Shown here piece by piece: positions 7,791 to 15,522 of a stretch of 64,000 bases of DNA. How positions within the stretch are numbered: the first letter of the stretch is position 1; every line of letters begins with the position of its first letter. The notes beneath the pieces are model-generated. The model was not told the DNA's origin. It saw only the letters and a program-made list of their open reading frames with translations, and ran no database searches. The stretch is from Curtobacterium sp. MCPF17_052 (GTDB lineage Bacteria; Actinomycetota; Actinomycetes; Actinomycetales; Microbacteriaceae). The translations under genes and the position numbers were made by a program. The DNA is taken from assembly GCF_003234085.1 (NCBI RefSeq), contig NZ_QKSD01000011.1, positions 62,001 through 126,000 of the forward strand, written 5' to 3'.

Positions 7791-9149
7791 TCAGACCGCG
7801 CTCGAGCGCTCCACGACCGCTTCGTCGTGCTCCAGGTCACGCCGCACCGCTGCCCGTGCTGCGCGGGTCCCGGGTGCCGGGGTGGCCACCGGGAGTGACC
7901 GCGTGACGGCCAGGTGCAGGCGGGTGTCGGCGTCGTACCGCAGACGGACGTGCTGGAACCGGACGAGCCACACGAGGGCGACCGCCAGGGCGACGAAGCC
8001 CGAGGCGGCGCCGACGCCGATCGCCCACCGCGGGCCCCACGCGTCGGCGACCGCGCCGACGATCGGGGCGCCGAGCGGTGTCCCGCCGGCGAAGACCGCC
8101 ATGTAGAGGGCCATCACGCGGCCGCGCATCGCCGGCGCGGTGGTGGTCTGCACGAGGGCGTTCGCGGTGGTCATGAACGTCAGGGACGCCAGCCCGACGA
8201 AGGCGAGCAGGACCGCGAAGGTCCAGTACGTCGGTGCGACGGCAGCGGCGGTGCACGCGAGGCCGAACCCGCCGGCCGCGATGGTCAACGTACGCATCCG
8301 TGGGACCTCCCGACGCGCCGAGAGCAGCGCACCGAGGACCGACCCGACCGCCATCACGGAGTTGAGGAGCCCGAACTCGCCCGCGCCGCGGTGGAACTCC
8401 ACGCGTGCCATCGTCGAGGTGAAGATCGGGAAGTTCACACCGAACGTCCCGACGACGAAGATCATGCAGAGCACCACGATGATGTCCGGCCGGGTCCGGA
8501 CGTACCGGAAGCCCGCGACGAGCTGTCCCTTGCCGCGTGGGGCTCGCGCCCGGTCGGCGAGCTGTCGCGGGTCGACGAACCGCAGTGCGAGGAGCACGGC
8601 GAGGAACGACCCCGCGTTGATGACGAACACCCAGCCGGACCCGATCGCCGCGATGAGGACACCGGCGACCGCGGGTCCGATGAGCCGGGCGGCGTTGAAG
8701 GACGCCGAGTTCAACGCGACGGCGTTCGAGACCTGCTCGCCCGTCACGACGTCGGAGACGAAGGCCTGGCGGACCGGGGTGTCGAACGCGGCGACCACGC
8801 CGAGTGCGAGCGCGAACCCGTAGAGGGACCAGAGCGTCGCGGTGTCGGTCAGGACCATCACGGCGAGCCCGAGGCCGAGCAGCCCCATCAGCCCCTGCGT
8901 GAGCATGAGCATCCGGCGTCGGTCGAAGCGGTCGGCGACCAGGCCGGTCCAGGGCAGCAGGACCAGCTGTGGACCGAACTGCAGCGCCATGGTGACCCCG
9001 ACGGCCACGGCGTCGTCGTGGGTCAGCTGGGTGAGGACGAGCCAGTCCTGGGCGGTGCGCTGCATCCACGTGCCGATGTTCGACACGAGGGCACCGGCGA
9101 ACCAGATGCGGTAGTTGCGTCCCGAGAGGGACCGGAACATGGCACTCAC
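7791..9149 (-). CDS. MFS transporter (multidrug efflux-like)
   Basis: A 452-residue permease of the major facilitator superfamily with about 12 hydrophobic segments, the loop 2-3 motif ADRFDRRRM and an N-terminus (RNYRIWFAGALVSNIGTWMQR) typical of the EntS/enterobactin-exporter-like subgroup. The GTG start overlaps the MarR stop (GTGA) and has GGAGG 11 bp upstream; an ATG 3 codons later is the alternative. Coupled translation with the upstream MarR gene suggests that regulator controls efflux of its own inducer. Substrate unknown. Confidence 0.88.
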   Translation of the reverse strand: MSAMFRSLSGRNYRIWFAGALVSNIGTWMQRTAQDWLVLTQLTHDDAVAVGVTMALQFGPQLVLLPWTGLVADRFDRRRMLMLTQGLMGLLGLGLAVMVLTDTATLWSLYGFALALGVVAAFDTPVRQAFVSDVVTGEQVSNAVALNSASFNAARLIGPAVAGVLIAAIGSGWVFVINAGSFLAVLLALRFVDPRQLADRARAPRGKGQLVAGFRYVRTRPDIIVVLCMIFVVGTFGVNFPIFTSTMARVEFHRGAGEFGLLNSVMAVGSVLGALLSARREVPRMRTLTIAAGGFGLACTAAAVAPTYWTFAVLLAFVGLASLTFMTTANALVQTTTAPAMRGRVMALYMAVFAGGTPLGAPIVGAVADAWGPRWAIGVGAASGFVALAVALVWLVRFQHVRLRYDADTRLHLAVTRSLPVATPAPGTRAARAAVRRDLEHDEAVVERSSAV

Positions 9150-9610
9150 TGGGCGGCGAGCCTCCGGAGGATGTCGGTGGCGGCGGTGAGCGTCTTCCGT
9201 TCCGCCGCGGTGAGGGCAGCGAGGCGCGGGGTGAGCCAACCGTCGCGTCGCTGCCGGGTCTCGACGACCAGGTCGTCGCCGTCGGCGGTCGGGCAGAGCA
9301 GGACCTTCCGGCGGTCGTCGCCGTGGTCGTCCTTGGTGAGCAGGCCGCGGTCGATCAGTGCGGTGACGGTCTTCGTCATCGAGGGCGGGGTGACGCCCTC
9401 GTGACGGCTGAGGTCGGCGAGGGTCATCGCGCCCTCGCGGTGCAGCAGGGCGAGCGCGGAGAACTGGGCATCGCTGACGGTCGTGTCGGCCTTCTGTGCC
9501 CGCAGCGTCCGTGACAACCGGTTCACGGCGATCCGGACGTCGCTGGCGAGGGAGGGGTCGGTCGATCGGCGGCGACGCGCAGTGGTGGGGAGCGGGTCGG
9601 TGACGGTCAC
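9146..9610 (-). CDS. MarR family transcriptional regulator of the adjacent MFS gene
   Basis: A 154-residue winged-helix protein: FSALALLHREGAMTLADL and VTPPSMTKTVTALIDRGLL form the helix-turn-helix and DDHGDDRRKVLLCPT the wing. It is the first gene of a two-gene operon with the MFS exporter (4-bp overlap). GTG start. Upstream lie small inverted repeats (AACT-CATT-AGTT at 9624-9635 and TTC-AGC-GAA at 9634-9642) that could form its operator; a TAGGCT -10 (9619-9624, minus strand) only 8 bp before the GTG suggests a leaderless mRNA. Confidence 0.88.
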   Translation of the reverse strand: MTVTDPLPTTARRRRSTDPSLASDVRIAVNRLSRTLRAQKADTTVSDAQFSALALLHREGAMTLADLSRHEGVTPPSMTKTVTALIDRGLLTKDDHGDDRRKVLLCPTADGDDLVVETRQRRDGWLTPRLAALTAAERKTLTAATDILRRLAAQ

Positions 9611-9783
9611 GAGTCATCAGCCTAACTCATTAGTTCAGCGAACGAATCATCCTGGCCTGACCACGCGGAGTTCCGCGGTCCGACGTCCGATCGACCCCCG
9701 GCGTGACGGGCGTACAGTGGGGTTCTGGGCAACAGGTGTTGTCCAATCGACACGGGCCGGAAGGCACGGGAGGAGCAGGACAC

Positions 9784-10536
9784 ATGAACGGGTTCGAGGG
9801 CAAGGTCGCCATCGTCACCGGTGGTGGCAGCGGCATCGGCGAGTCGATCGCGAAGGAGCTGGCGGCAGCGGGAGCCTCCGTCGTCGTCACGGACATCAGG
9901 CAGGAGACCGCAGAGCGAGTCGCCGCCGAGATCGAGCAGGCCGGTGGCACCGCAGCCGCCGTCTCCGCCAACTCGGCGATCGCCGCGGACAACGAGCGCG
10001 CCGTCCGGTTCGCCGTCGACACCTACGGCGCACTGCACCTCGCCGTCAACAACGCCGGCATCGGCGCCGCGCCGCAGCCCATCGGTGAGTACGACATCGA
10101 GGCGTGGGACCGCGTCCGCGCCGTCGACCTGGACGGCGTCTTCTACGGCCTGCGCTACGAGATCCCGGCGATCCTGGCGGCGGGTGGCGGCGCGATCGTC
10201 AACATGTCCTCGGTGCTCGGGTCGGTCGGCATCGCGGACAACGCCGCCTACGTCGCGTCGAAGCACGCCCTCGTCGGCCTGACGAAGGTCGCCGCGCTCG
10301 AGTACACGGCGAAGGGCGTCCGCACGAACGCCGTCGGCCCGGGCTTCATCGACACCCCGCTCGTCCGCTCCTCGCTGAGCGGCGACGAGCTCGCCGGGCT
10401 CGAGGCGCAGCACGCCGCCGGACGTCTCGGCACCGACGCCGAGGTCGCCGCGCTCGTCCTGTTCCTGCTCAGCGACCAGGCGTCGTTCATCAGCGGCAGC
10501 TACCACCTGGTCGACGGCGGGTACTCCGCGCACTGA
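9784..10536 (+). CDS. SDR family oxidoreductase
   Basis: A 250-residue classical short-chain dehydrogenase. The cofactor motif TGGGSGIGE, the NNAG motif and the catalytic Ser with YVASK (Tyr-x-x-x-Lys) are present, and the C-terminus SGSYHLVDGGYSAH is typical. A glucose/3-oxoacyl dehydrogenase-like activity is likely but the substrate cannot be told. The ATG has GGGAGGAG 10 bp upstream. A strong palindromic terminator follows, shared with the convergent amidase gene. Confidence 0.9.
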   Translation: MNGFEGKVAIVTGGGSGIGESIAKELAAAGASVVVTDIRQETAERVAAEIEQAGGTAAAVSANSAIAADNERAVRFAVDTYGALHLAVNNAGIGAAPQPIGEYDIEAWDRVRAVDLDGVFYGLRYEIPAILAAGGGAIVNMSSVLGSVGIADNAAYVASKHALVGLTKVAALEYTAKGVRTNAVGPGFIDTPLVRSSLSGDELAGLEAQHAAGRLGTDAEVAALVLFLLSDQASFISGSYHLVDGGYSAH

Positions 10537-10562
10537 CCTGCGCACCCGAGCGACGCGGGGAC

Positions 10563-10622
10563 CGGACGGGAGGCCCGGCGGACGTGAGCAGACCCGCTCA
10601 CGTCCGCCGGGCCTCCCGTCCG
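10563..10622. terminator. bidirectional terminator hairpin (GACGGGAGGC family)
   Basis: Perfect inverted repeat with arms of about 27 bp and a 6-nt loop (AGACCC), between convergent genes. One of about six related intergenic hairpins in this window whose arms contain GACGGGAGGC. Confidence 0.8.
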
Positions 10623-10644
10623 TCATCCGGTCAGCCCGGTCGGC

Positions 10645-11577
10645 CTACCGCGTCAGGACCGCGTCGTGCGGGAGCAGCGCGTGCACGCCCCAGGTGCGGT
10701 TCGCGACCTGGGTGACGCGCATGCTCACCGCGACGCTCGCCATGCCGAGCGCCTCGGCGCGTGTGGTGCCGTACGAGCCCGCGATCCAGTCGACCATCCG
10801 GTCCAGGGCCGTCGTGGTCGCGGCGTTGAGGTCCGCGTCGAACCCGAACGTGATGCGTCCCGCGGGGGTGTCGGCGTGGATGCCAGCGACCGGTGCGTCG
10901 TCCAGCAACGTCAGCGTCATCGTGGTCGTCATGCCGCACTCGACGGCGGTGCCGGAGACCTCGCCGTCACCCTGTGCCGCGTGGCCGTCACCGAGCGAGA
11001 GCAGCGCCTCCGGGACCGTCACCGGCAGGTACAGGGTGGCGCCGGCGACGAGCTCGCGACAGTCGATGTTCCCGCCACCGAGGGGGCGCGGCGGGATCGT
11101 GGAGTGCTCGCCGGTGGCCTCCGGTGGGAGCCCGACGAGGCCGAGGAACGGGGCCGTCCGCACCCCGAGCCCGAGTTGGTTGTGCGCGGTGCCAGCGGTC
11201 GGGTCGACGTCCCACAGGAGCGGGCCGCGGGTCGACGGGTCGGCCAGGCCGAGGGCGCGGTTGAGCGGGGTGTCGACGCCGCCCGAGCCGGTGTACCCCC
11301 AGTCGTCCGGCACCAGGTCGTCGAACCGGATCGCGAGCACCTGACCGGGCCGTGCGCCGGCGACCGCGATCGGACCGAGCAGGCAGTGTCCGCGGCGGGA
11401 GGGGATGAGCGTCGGGACCTCGACCCCAGGTGCCGGCAGGCGTTCGGTGTAGCCGGCGGCGCTGAGGGTGTGCACCGTGACGGTGTCGCCCGGAGCGACG
11501 GTCAGCACCGGTCTGCGTTCGGCGGTGAGCACGTCGACGGCGGTGTCGGGAGTGGTGTCGATGCGGTGGTGGGTCAC
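10645..11577 (-). CDS. acetamidase/formamidase family protein
   Basis: A 310-residue metal-dependent amide hydrolase of the FmdA/AmdA family, expected to release ammonia from formamide, acetamide or related short amides. Recognisable stretches include the N-terminal VLTVAPGDTVTVHT, HCLLGPIAV, the NIDCRELVAG region and LSLGDGHAAQGDGEVSGTAVE with conserved His and Asp/Glu residues. The GTG start is chosen because upstream codons are Arg-rich and not family-like; the ribosome site is weak. It stands alone, with no amide transporter nearby. Confidence 0.85.
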   Translation of the reverse strand: MTHHRIDTTPDTAVDVLTAERRPVLTVAPGDTVTVHTLSAAGYTERLPAPGVEVPTLIPSRRGHCLLGPIAVAGARPGQVLAIRFDDLVPDDWGYTGSGGVDTPLNRALGLADPSTRGPLLWDVDPTAGTAHNQLGLGVRTAPFLGLVGLPPEATGEHSTIPPRPLGGGNIDCRELVAGATLYLPVTVPEALLSLGDGHAAQGDGEVSGTAVECGMTTTMTLTLLDDAPVAGIHADTPAGRITFGFDADLNAATTTALDRMVDWIAGSYGTTRAEALGMASVAVSMRVTQVANRTWGVHALLPHDAVLTR

Positions 11578-11666
11578 CCGGCGATCATCGCAGTCTCGGC
11601 TCCGGGCGGGTGGCGACGGCGCGGTGTACAGGTCGGGTGACGCGGGACGGGACCGTCTCTCTGGGT

Positions 11667-11750
11667 GACGCCGCCGGTCGCTCGAGACGCCGCCGATCGC
11701 CCGAGACGCCGCCGGTCGCTCGAGACGCCGCCGTTCCCGGCGGCGTCTCG
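11667..11750. repeat. three 19-bp tandem repeats ending in a hairpin
   Basis: Units of GACGCCGCCGGTCGCTCGA start at 11667, 11686 and 11705. The last leads into a perfect 12-bp stem, CGAGACGCCGCC (11721-11732), loop GTTCCC, and its complement (11739-11750). The hairpin lies just past the end of the PiT operon and probably terminates it. Confidence 0.75.
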
Positions 11751-11784
11751 CGCACATGGCGGCGTCTCGGACGGGTACCCGCGC

Positions 11785-12054
11785 TCAGTGGAACTGCGGG
11801 ATCGTCATCCAGATGCCGGTGAGGACGGCCGCGATGCACACCGCGAAGCACACGCCAGCGCCGAGGTACGCCGCCGGCGGGGTCGAGCCGGAGCGCGGCG
11901 TCTCCTCGGAGTACTGCGTGCGCTCGCCGCCGGAGTCGGCGGGCTGGCCGGTCCCGAGCAGCCGCAGTCCGAGCGTGTAGAGCAGCACCACGCCGACGGC
12001 GGCGACGAAGCCGACCCCCGCGACGGTGCCGATGGCGGTGAAGTCGATGTTCAT
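11785..12054 (-). CDS. small membrane protein coupled to the PiT transporter
   Basis: An 89-residue protein with two predicted membrane segments (about residues 8-30 and 63-85) joined by a polar loop. Its ATG overlaps the stop of the phosphate transporter gene (ATGA) and has GAGGAA just upstream, so the two are translationally coupled. No family is recognised; position suggests an accessory or regulatory partner of phosphate uptake. Confidence 0.7.
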   Translation of the reverse strand: MNIDFTAIGTVAGVGFVAAVGVVLLYTLGLRLLGTGQPADSGGERTQYSEETPRSGSTPPAAYLGAGVCFAVCIAAVLTGIWMTIPQFH

Positions 12055-13208
12055 CGGTTCCTCCCTCGGTTCCCGGCGGCCACGGGCTCGCGCTCCGTGG
12101 TGCCCTCGTGGACGTCGTCCGCACTGATCGGCTTGCGGCGGGCCAGCACGAAGAAGGTCAGCCCGCCGACCAGGGCGAGCAGCGCCACGACGACCAGGCC
12201 GATCGTCGAGGTGGAGGCCAACCAGGTGGCGAGACCGCCCACGACCGCGGCGGACGGCAGTGTGATGACCCAGGCGATCACGATCTTGCCGACGACGCCC
12301 CAGTGCACGTCCGCCAGCTTCTTGCCGAGGCCCGAGCCGATGACCGACCCGCTCGTCACGTGCGTGGTCGAGAGCGCGAAGCCGAGGTGCGAGGACACCA
12401 GGATCGTCGCGGCCGAGCTCGTCTCCGCCGCGAAGCCCTGCGGCGACTGCACGTCGGAGATCTTCTTGCCGACGGTCTGCATGATCCGCCAGCCGCCCAT
12501 GTACGTGCCGAGGGCGATCGCGAGCCCACAGGCCAGGATGACCCAGAGCTCCGGGCCGGTGCCCGGCCCCTGGTAGCCCGCGGCGATCAGGGTCAGCGTG
12601 ATGACGCCCATCGTCTTCTGCGCGTCGTTCGTCCCGTGCGCGAGCGACACCAGCGACGCCGAGATCGTCTGCCCGTGCCGGAAGCCCGTCGCGGCACCGT
12701 GCGTCGTGGCGTTCTTCGTCAGCCGGTAGGCCAAGAAGGTGGCGACGAGGGCGATCACGCCCGCGATGACGGGGGAGAGCAGCGCCGGCAGCACGACCTT
12801 CGAGACCACCGTGGCCCAGTCGACCGACTGCAGCCCGGCACCGATGATCGACGCTCCGATCAGCCCACCGAACAGCGCGTGCGTGGACGACGACGGCAGG
12901 CCGAAGTACCACGTCGCCAGGTTCCAGAGCACGGCGCCGACGAGCCCCGCGAAGATCATCGTCGGCGAGATGTGGATGCCGTCCTGGCCCTCGCGGATGA
13001 TCCCCTGCGAGACGGTCTTCGCCACCTCGGTGGAGAGGAACGCGCCGACCAGGTTGAGCACGGCGGAGATGAGGACGGCGGTGCGGGGCTTGAGGGCACC
13101 CGTGGCCACCGAGGTGGCCATGGCGTTCGCAGTGTCGTGGAACCCGTTCGTGAAGTCGAACACGAGGGCCACCACGATCACCAACACGACGGTGACGAGG
13201 ACGTCCAT
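12051..13208 (-). CDS. pit: inorganic phosphate transporter, PiT family
   Basis: A 385-residue low-affinity phosphate/cation symporter. It has the duplicated signature of the family: FDFTNGFHDTANAMA near the N-terminus and SLAHGTNDAQKTMG in the second half, along with GLPSSSTHALFGG and the matching ALSTTHVTSGSVIG. About ten membrane helices. Starts at an ATG at 13208 and is the first gene of a two-gene operon with the small membrane protein. It diverges from the hydrolase gene. Confidence 0.95.
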   Translation of the reverse strand: MDVLVTVVLVIVVALVFDFTNGFHDTANAMATSVATGALKPRTAVLISAVLNLVGAFLSTEVAKTVSQGIIREGQDGIHISPTMIFAGLVGAVLWNLATWYFGLPSSSTHALFGGLIGASIIGAGLQSVDWATVVSKVVLPALLSPVIAGVIALVATFLAYRLTKNATTHGAATGFRHGQTISASLVSLAHGTNDAQKTMGVITLTLIAAGYQGPGTGPELWVILACGLAIALGTYMGGWRIMQTVGKKISDVQSPQGFAAETSSAATILVSSHLGFALSTTHVTSGSVIGSGLGKKLADVHWGVVGKIVIAWVITLPSAAVVGGLATWLASTSTIGLVVVALLALVGGLTFFVLARRKPISADDVHEGTTEREPVAAGNRGRNR

Positions 13209-13286
13209 GCGCGAGACGCTAGGCCCGCGGACGAGCGGCCGCGTGAACGCCGGGTGAACAGGTGCGCGGTCTGTCAGGATGCTGCC

Positions 13287-14159
13287 GTGCCCACGTTCTC
13301 CGCCGCCCGAGGCGACTCCTCGTTCACCGACGCCCACGGTGTCGAGATCGTCTACTCGACGTGGCGCGCGGGCAAGCCGAAGGGCATCGTGCAGATCGCC
13401 CACGGCGTCGGTGAGCACGGCCTCCGGTACGAGCCGCTCGCACAGGACCTCGTCCGCGCCGGGTGGACCGTTCACGCGAACGACCACCGCGGGCACGGAC
13501 GGACCGGCCTGGCGCAGTGGGACGGCGACCACGGCGAACTCGGGCGGCTCGGGCCCGGCGGCCTCCGCGCCGCGATCGCGGCCGTCGAGCAGATGACCGC
13601 GGTGGCGAAGACCGACGACCCCGGTCTGCCCGTCGTGCTGCTCGGCCACTCGTGGGGGTCCCTGATGGCGCAGCGGATCGTGAACACCTCGTCCGAGCAG
13701 TACGCCGGCGTGGTCCTGTCGGCCAGCGCCCTCCGCCTGCCCGGACTGATGAACGGCGGCGACCTGAACCGGCGGCACGCAGCCTCCGGTCCGACGAAGC
13801 ACGAGTGGCTCACCCGCGACCGAGCGGTCATCGAGGCCGTCGGTCTCGACCCGCTGGCCGTCGAGGCGGACGTCCTCGGCCTCTTCGGCCTGCCCGACAC
13901 CCTGCGGCTGCTCGGGCTGCCCCGTCGGCGGATCCCGCACGACCTGCCGATGCTGCTGCAGGTCGGGTCCGAGGACTCCCTCGGCGGGCCCCGTTCCGTC
14001 GAGCTGCTCGCCCGGACGTACCGGCGGCGCGGACGGCTCTCCGACGTCACCGTCCTCGTCTACGAGGGAGCGCGGCACGAGGTCTACAACGAGACGAACC
14101 GCGACGAGGTGGTCGCGGACCTCGTCGCCTGGCTCGACCGAGTCGTCGCGGGGCGCTGA
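13287..14159 (+). CDS. alpha/beta hydrolase (monoacylglycerol lipase-like)
   Basis: A 290-residue serine hydrolase. The HGVGEHGLRY oxyanion region, the nucleophile elbow GHSWG (Ser122) and a late histidine in GARHEVYNE complete a plausible triad. Layout resembles the monoglyceride lipase/lysophospholipase group (Hydrolase_4). No signal peptide, so it is cytoplasmic. The GTG start is set by the conserved beginning; an AGGA ribosome site lies upstream. Substrate inferred only from family. Confidence 0.87.
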   Translation: MPTFSAARGDSSFTDAHGVEIVYSTWRAGKPKGIVQIAHGVGEHGLRYEPLAQDLVRAGWTVHANDHRGHGRTGLAQWDGDHGELGRLGPGGLRAAIAAVEQMTAVAKTDDPGLPVVLLGHSWGSLMAQRIVNTSSEQYAGVVLSASALRLPGLMNGGDLNRRHAASGPTKHEWLTRDRAVIEAVGLDPLAVEADVLGLFGLPDTLRLLGLPRRRIPHDLPMLLQVGSEDSLGGPRSVELLARTYRRRGRLSDVTVLVYEGARHEVYNETNRDEVVADLVAWLDRVVAGR

Positions 14160-14168
14160 CCGGCGGCG

Positions 14169-14216
14169 CGACAGCAGGACGGCACGACAGCAGGACGGCA
14201 CGACAGCACGACGGCA
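14169..14216 (+). repeat. three 16-bp tandem repeats before a start codon
   Basis: CGACAGCAGGACGGCA repeated at 14169, 14185 and (one change) 14201, ending 5 bp before an in-frame ATG. This lies in the leader of the membrane protein gene. Confidence 0.8.
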
Positions 14217-14241
14217 CGAGATGACCACACTGGGGGAGTAC

Positions 14242-15144
14242 ATGTACCGAGCGCGCCATGAACGGCCGACGCGGCCGACCGCCACCGTCCGCCGGAGTCC
14301 GTGGGGCGCGGCCGCCCTGACGTCCGCCGCTGCGGGCATCACGGCCCTGGGCGTCCGGATGCTGTCCGCCACCGCGTTCTACGGCGACGCGGACCTCGTC
14401 CGGATCGGCACGGGCTCCTTCACGGTCGTCCTCGGCATCGGTCTGGTCCTGCTCGGCGTCCGGTCACTCCGCTCGCGCGTCCGGGTCTTCCCCGACCGAC
14501 TCGAGGCCCGGTCCGGATTCGCACCCACGCATGTCGTCCGGCCGGGGGAGATCGTGCGCATCGAACCGCGGTTGTCGGGTCACGTCGGCGTCAGCGGGGT
14601 CACCGACGGCCAGGGCTCCTTCCTCGCGGGGCGGTTCGACCGCCACTACGACGTCCTCGCTGACTGGTTGTCGATGAACGCGACCAGACCGTGGGCGGAG
14701 TACCAGGACCTGCTCGGCGAGCTCACGCACCAGACCCGGCCCCGGGTCGTCCGGGGGACGCTCACCGGGCTGCTGCTCTTCGTCGTCATGGTGCCGGCGC
14801 TGGAGCTCTTCCCGGCCCTGCTGTCCCTCTCGGCGTACGACGACGCGCACCCACAGGACCGCACGTGTTCGGTCACGTCGGCGGAGGGGAGCACCATCTC
14901 CAGCCGCTCCACCAGGGGGATCGGGTCGTCGCACCCGGCCGTGACGTTCACGACGCGTGACTGCGGCCCGCTCGTGATGCGTGACGGCGTGGACAGCGAC
15001 TCCCGCGACGTGATCGCCCGTCGGTACGACGGTGCCCCCGGCGAGTACACGTTCACGCTCGGCGGTGGTTCGCTGTGGCTGCAGGAGCACCTGCCCTGGT
15101 TCCCTGTCCAGCCCGGCGTCGACGCGGTCCGCCCGGCGCGCTGA
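14242..15144 (+). CDS. uncharacterised membrane protein with C-terminal Cys domain
   Basis: A 300-residue protein of unknown function. It has two hydrophobic segments in the first 70 residues, a PH-like stretch (RVFPDRLEARSGFAPTHV), a third membrane segment near residues 180-205, and an outer C-terminal domain with two conserved cysteines (TCSVTSAEG and TRDCGPLVMRDGV). That domain recurs in the protein at 42.6-43.1 kb. The ATG at 14242 is preferred over 14221 because GGGGGAG lies 5 bp before it, whereas 14221 follows the 16-bp repeats without a ribosome site. Confidence 0.7.
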   Translation: MYRARHERPTRPTATVRRSPWGAAALTSAAAGITALGVRMLSATAFYGDADLVRIGTGSFTVVLGIGLVLLGVRSLRSRVRVFPDRLEARSGFAPTHVVRPGEIVRIEPRLSGHVGVSGVTDGQGSFLAGRFDRHYDVLADWLSMNATRPWAEYQDLLGELTHQTRPRVVRGTLTGLLLFVVMVPALELFPALLSLSAYDDAHPQDRTCSVTSAEGSTISSRSTRGIGSSHPAVTFTTRDCGPLVMRDGVDSDSRDVIARRYDGAPGEYTFTLGGGSLWLQEHLPWFPVQPGVDAVRPAR

Positions 15145-15522
15145 CGTCCACGCGCGTCCTCGCCGCCGTGGCGGGCGCTGCCTGGCTGCCGCTGTCCTGT
15201 CTCGCACGGGACGACCCTGTTCGGGGAACCATCGGCCGGCCGGGACCGGGGGGGGAACCGCCCACGAACGACGGGGACCCCGGCCTGTCGGGGGGAACAG
15301 ACCGGGGCCGGACCACTCGACCCATTGGGGGGAACGGGTCGAGCGGCGACGCCCGAGGCTCGAGGGGGGTCGCACCCCAGGCGTGGTGACGACGGTACGC
15401 CCGCGCCCCCACAGCGGCAACTCGGTTCGCTTTCAGGTGATCGCGTCGCGCCCGTCGGCCCCGCCCGCGGACGGGAGGCCCGGTGCGGCGCCGCCACGGG
15501 CCTCCCGGAATAGGGTGGCGGC
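15145..15522 (+). other. 378-bp intergenic region with G6-loop hairpins
   Basis: No convincing gene. It contains three GGGGGGAAC motifs (near 15248, 15290, 15329). Two of them sit in hairpin loops: stem ACCCCGGCCTGT/ACAGACCGGGGC (15277-15308, 11 of 12 paired counting G-U) and the perfect stem CTCGACCC/GGGTCGAG (15317-15344). A GACGGGAGGC-type hairpin (about 15473-15506) ends 17 bp before the next ATG. Several G-runs on the plus strand could also form quadruplexes. Confidence 0.6.
15473..15506. repeat. dispersed hairpin, GGGAGGCCCG arms
   Basis: Arms GGGAGGCCCG (15473-15482) and CGGGCCTCCC (15497-15506) around a GC-rich centre. It is located in the leader of the lipoate ligase-like gene, so it may affect translation or end upstream transcription. 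Confidence 0.65.
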
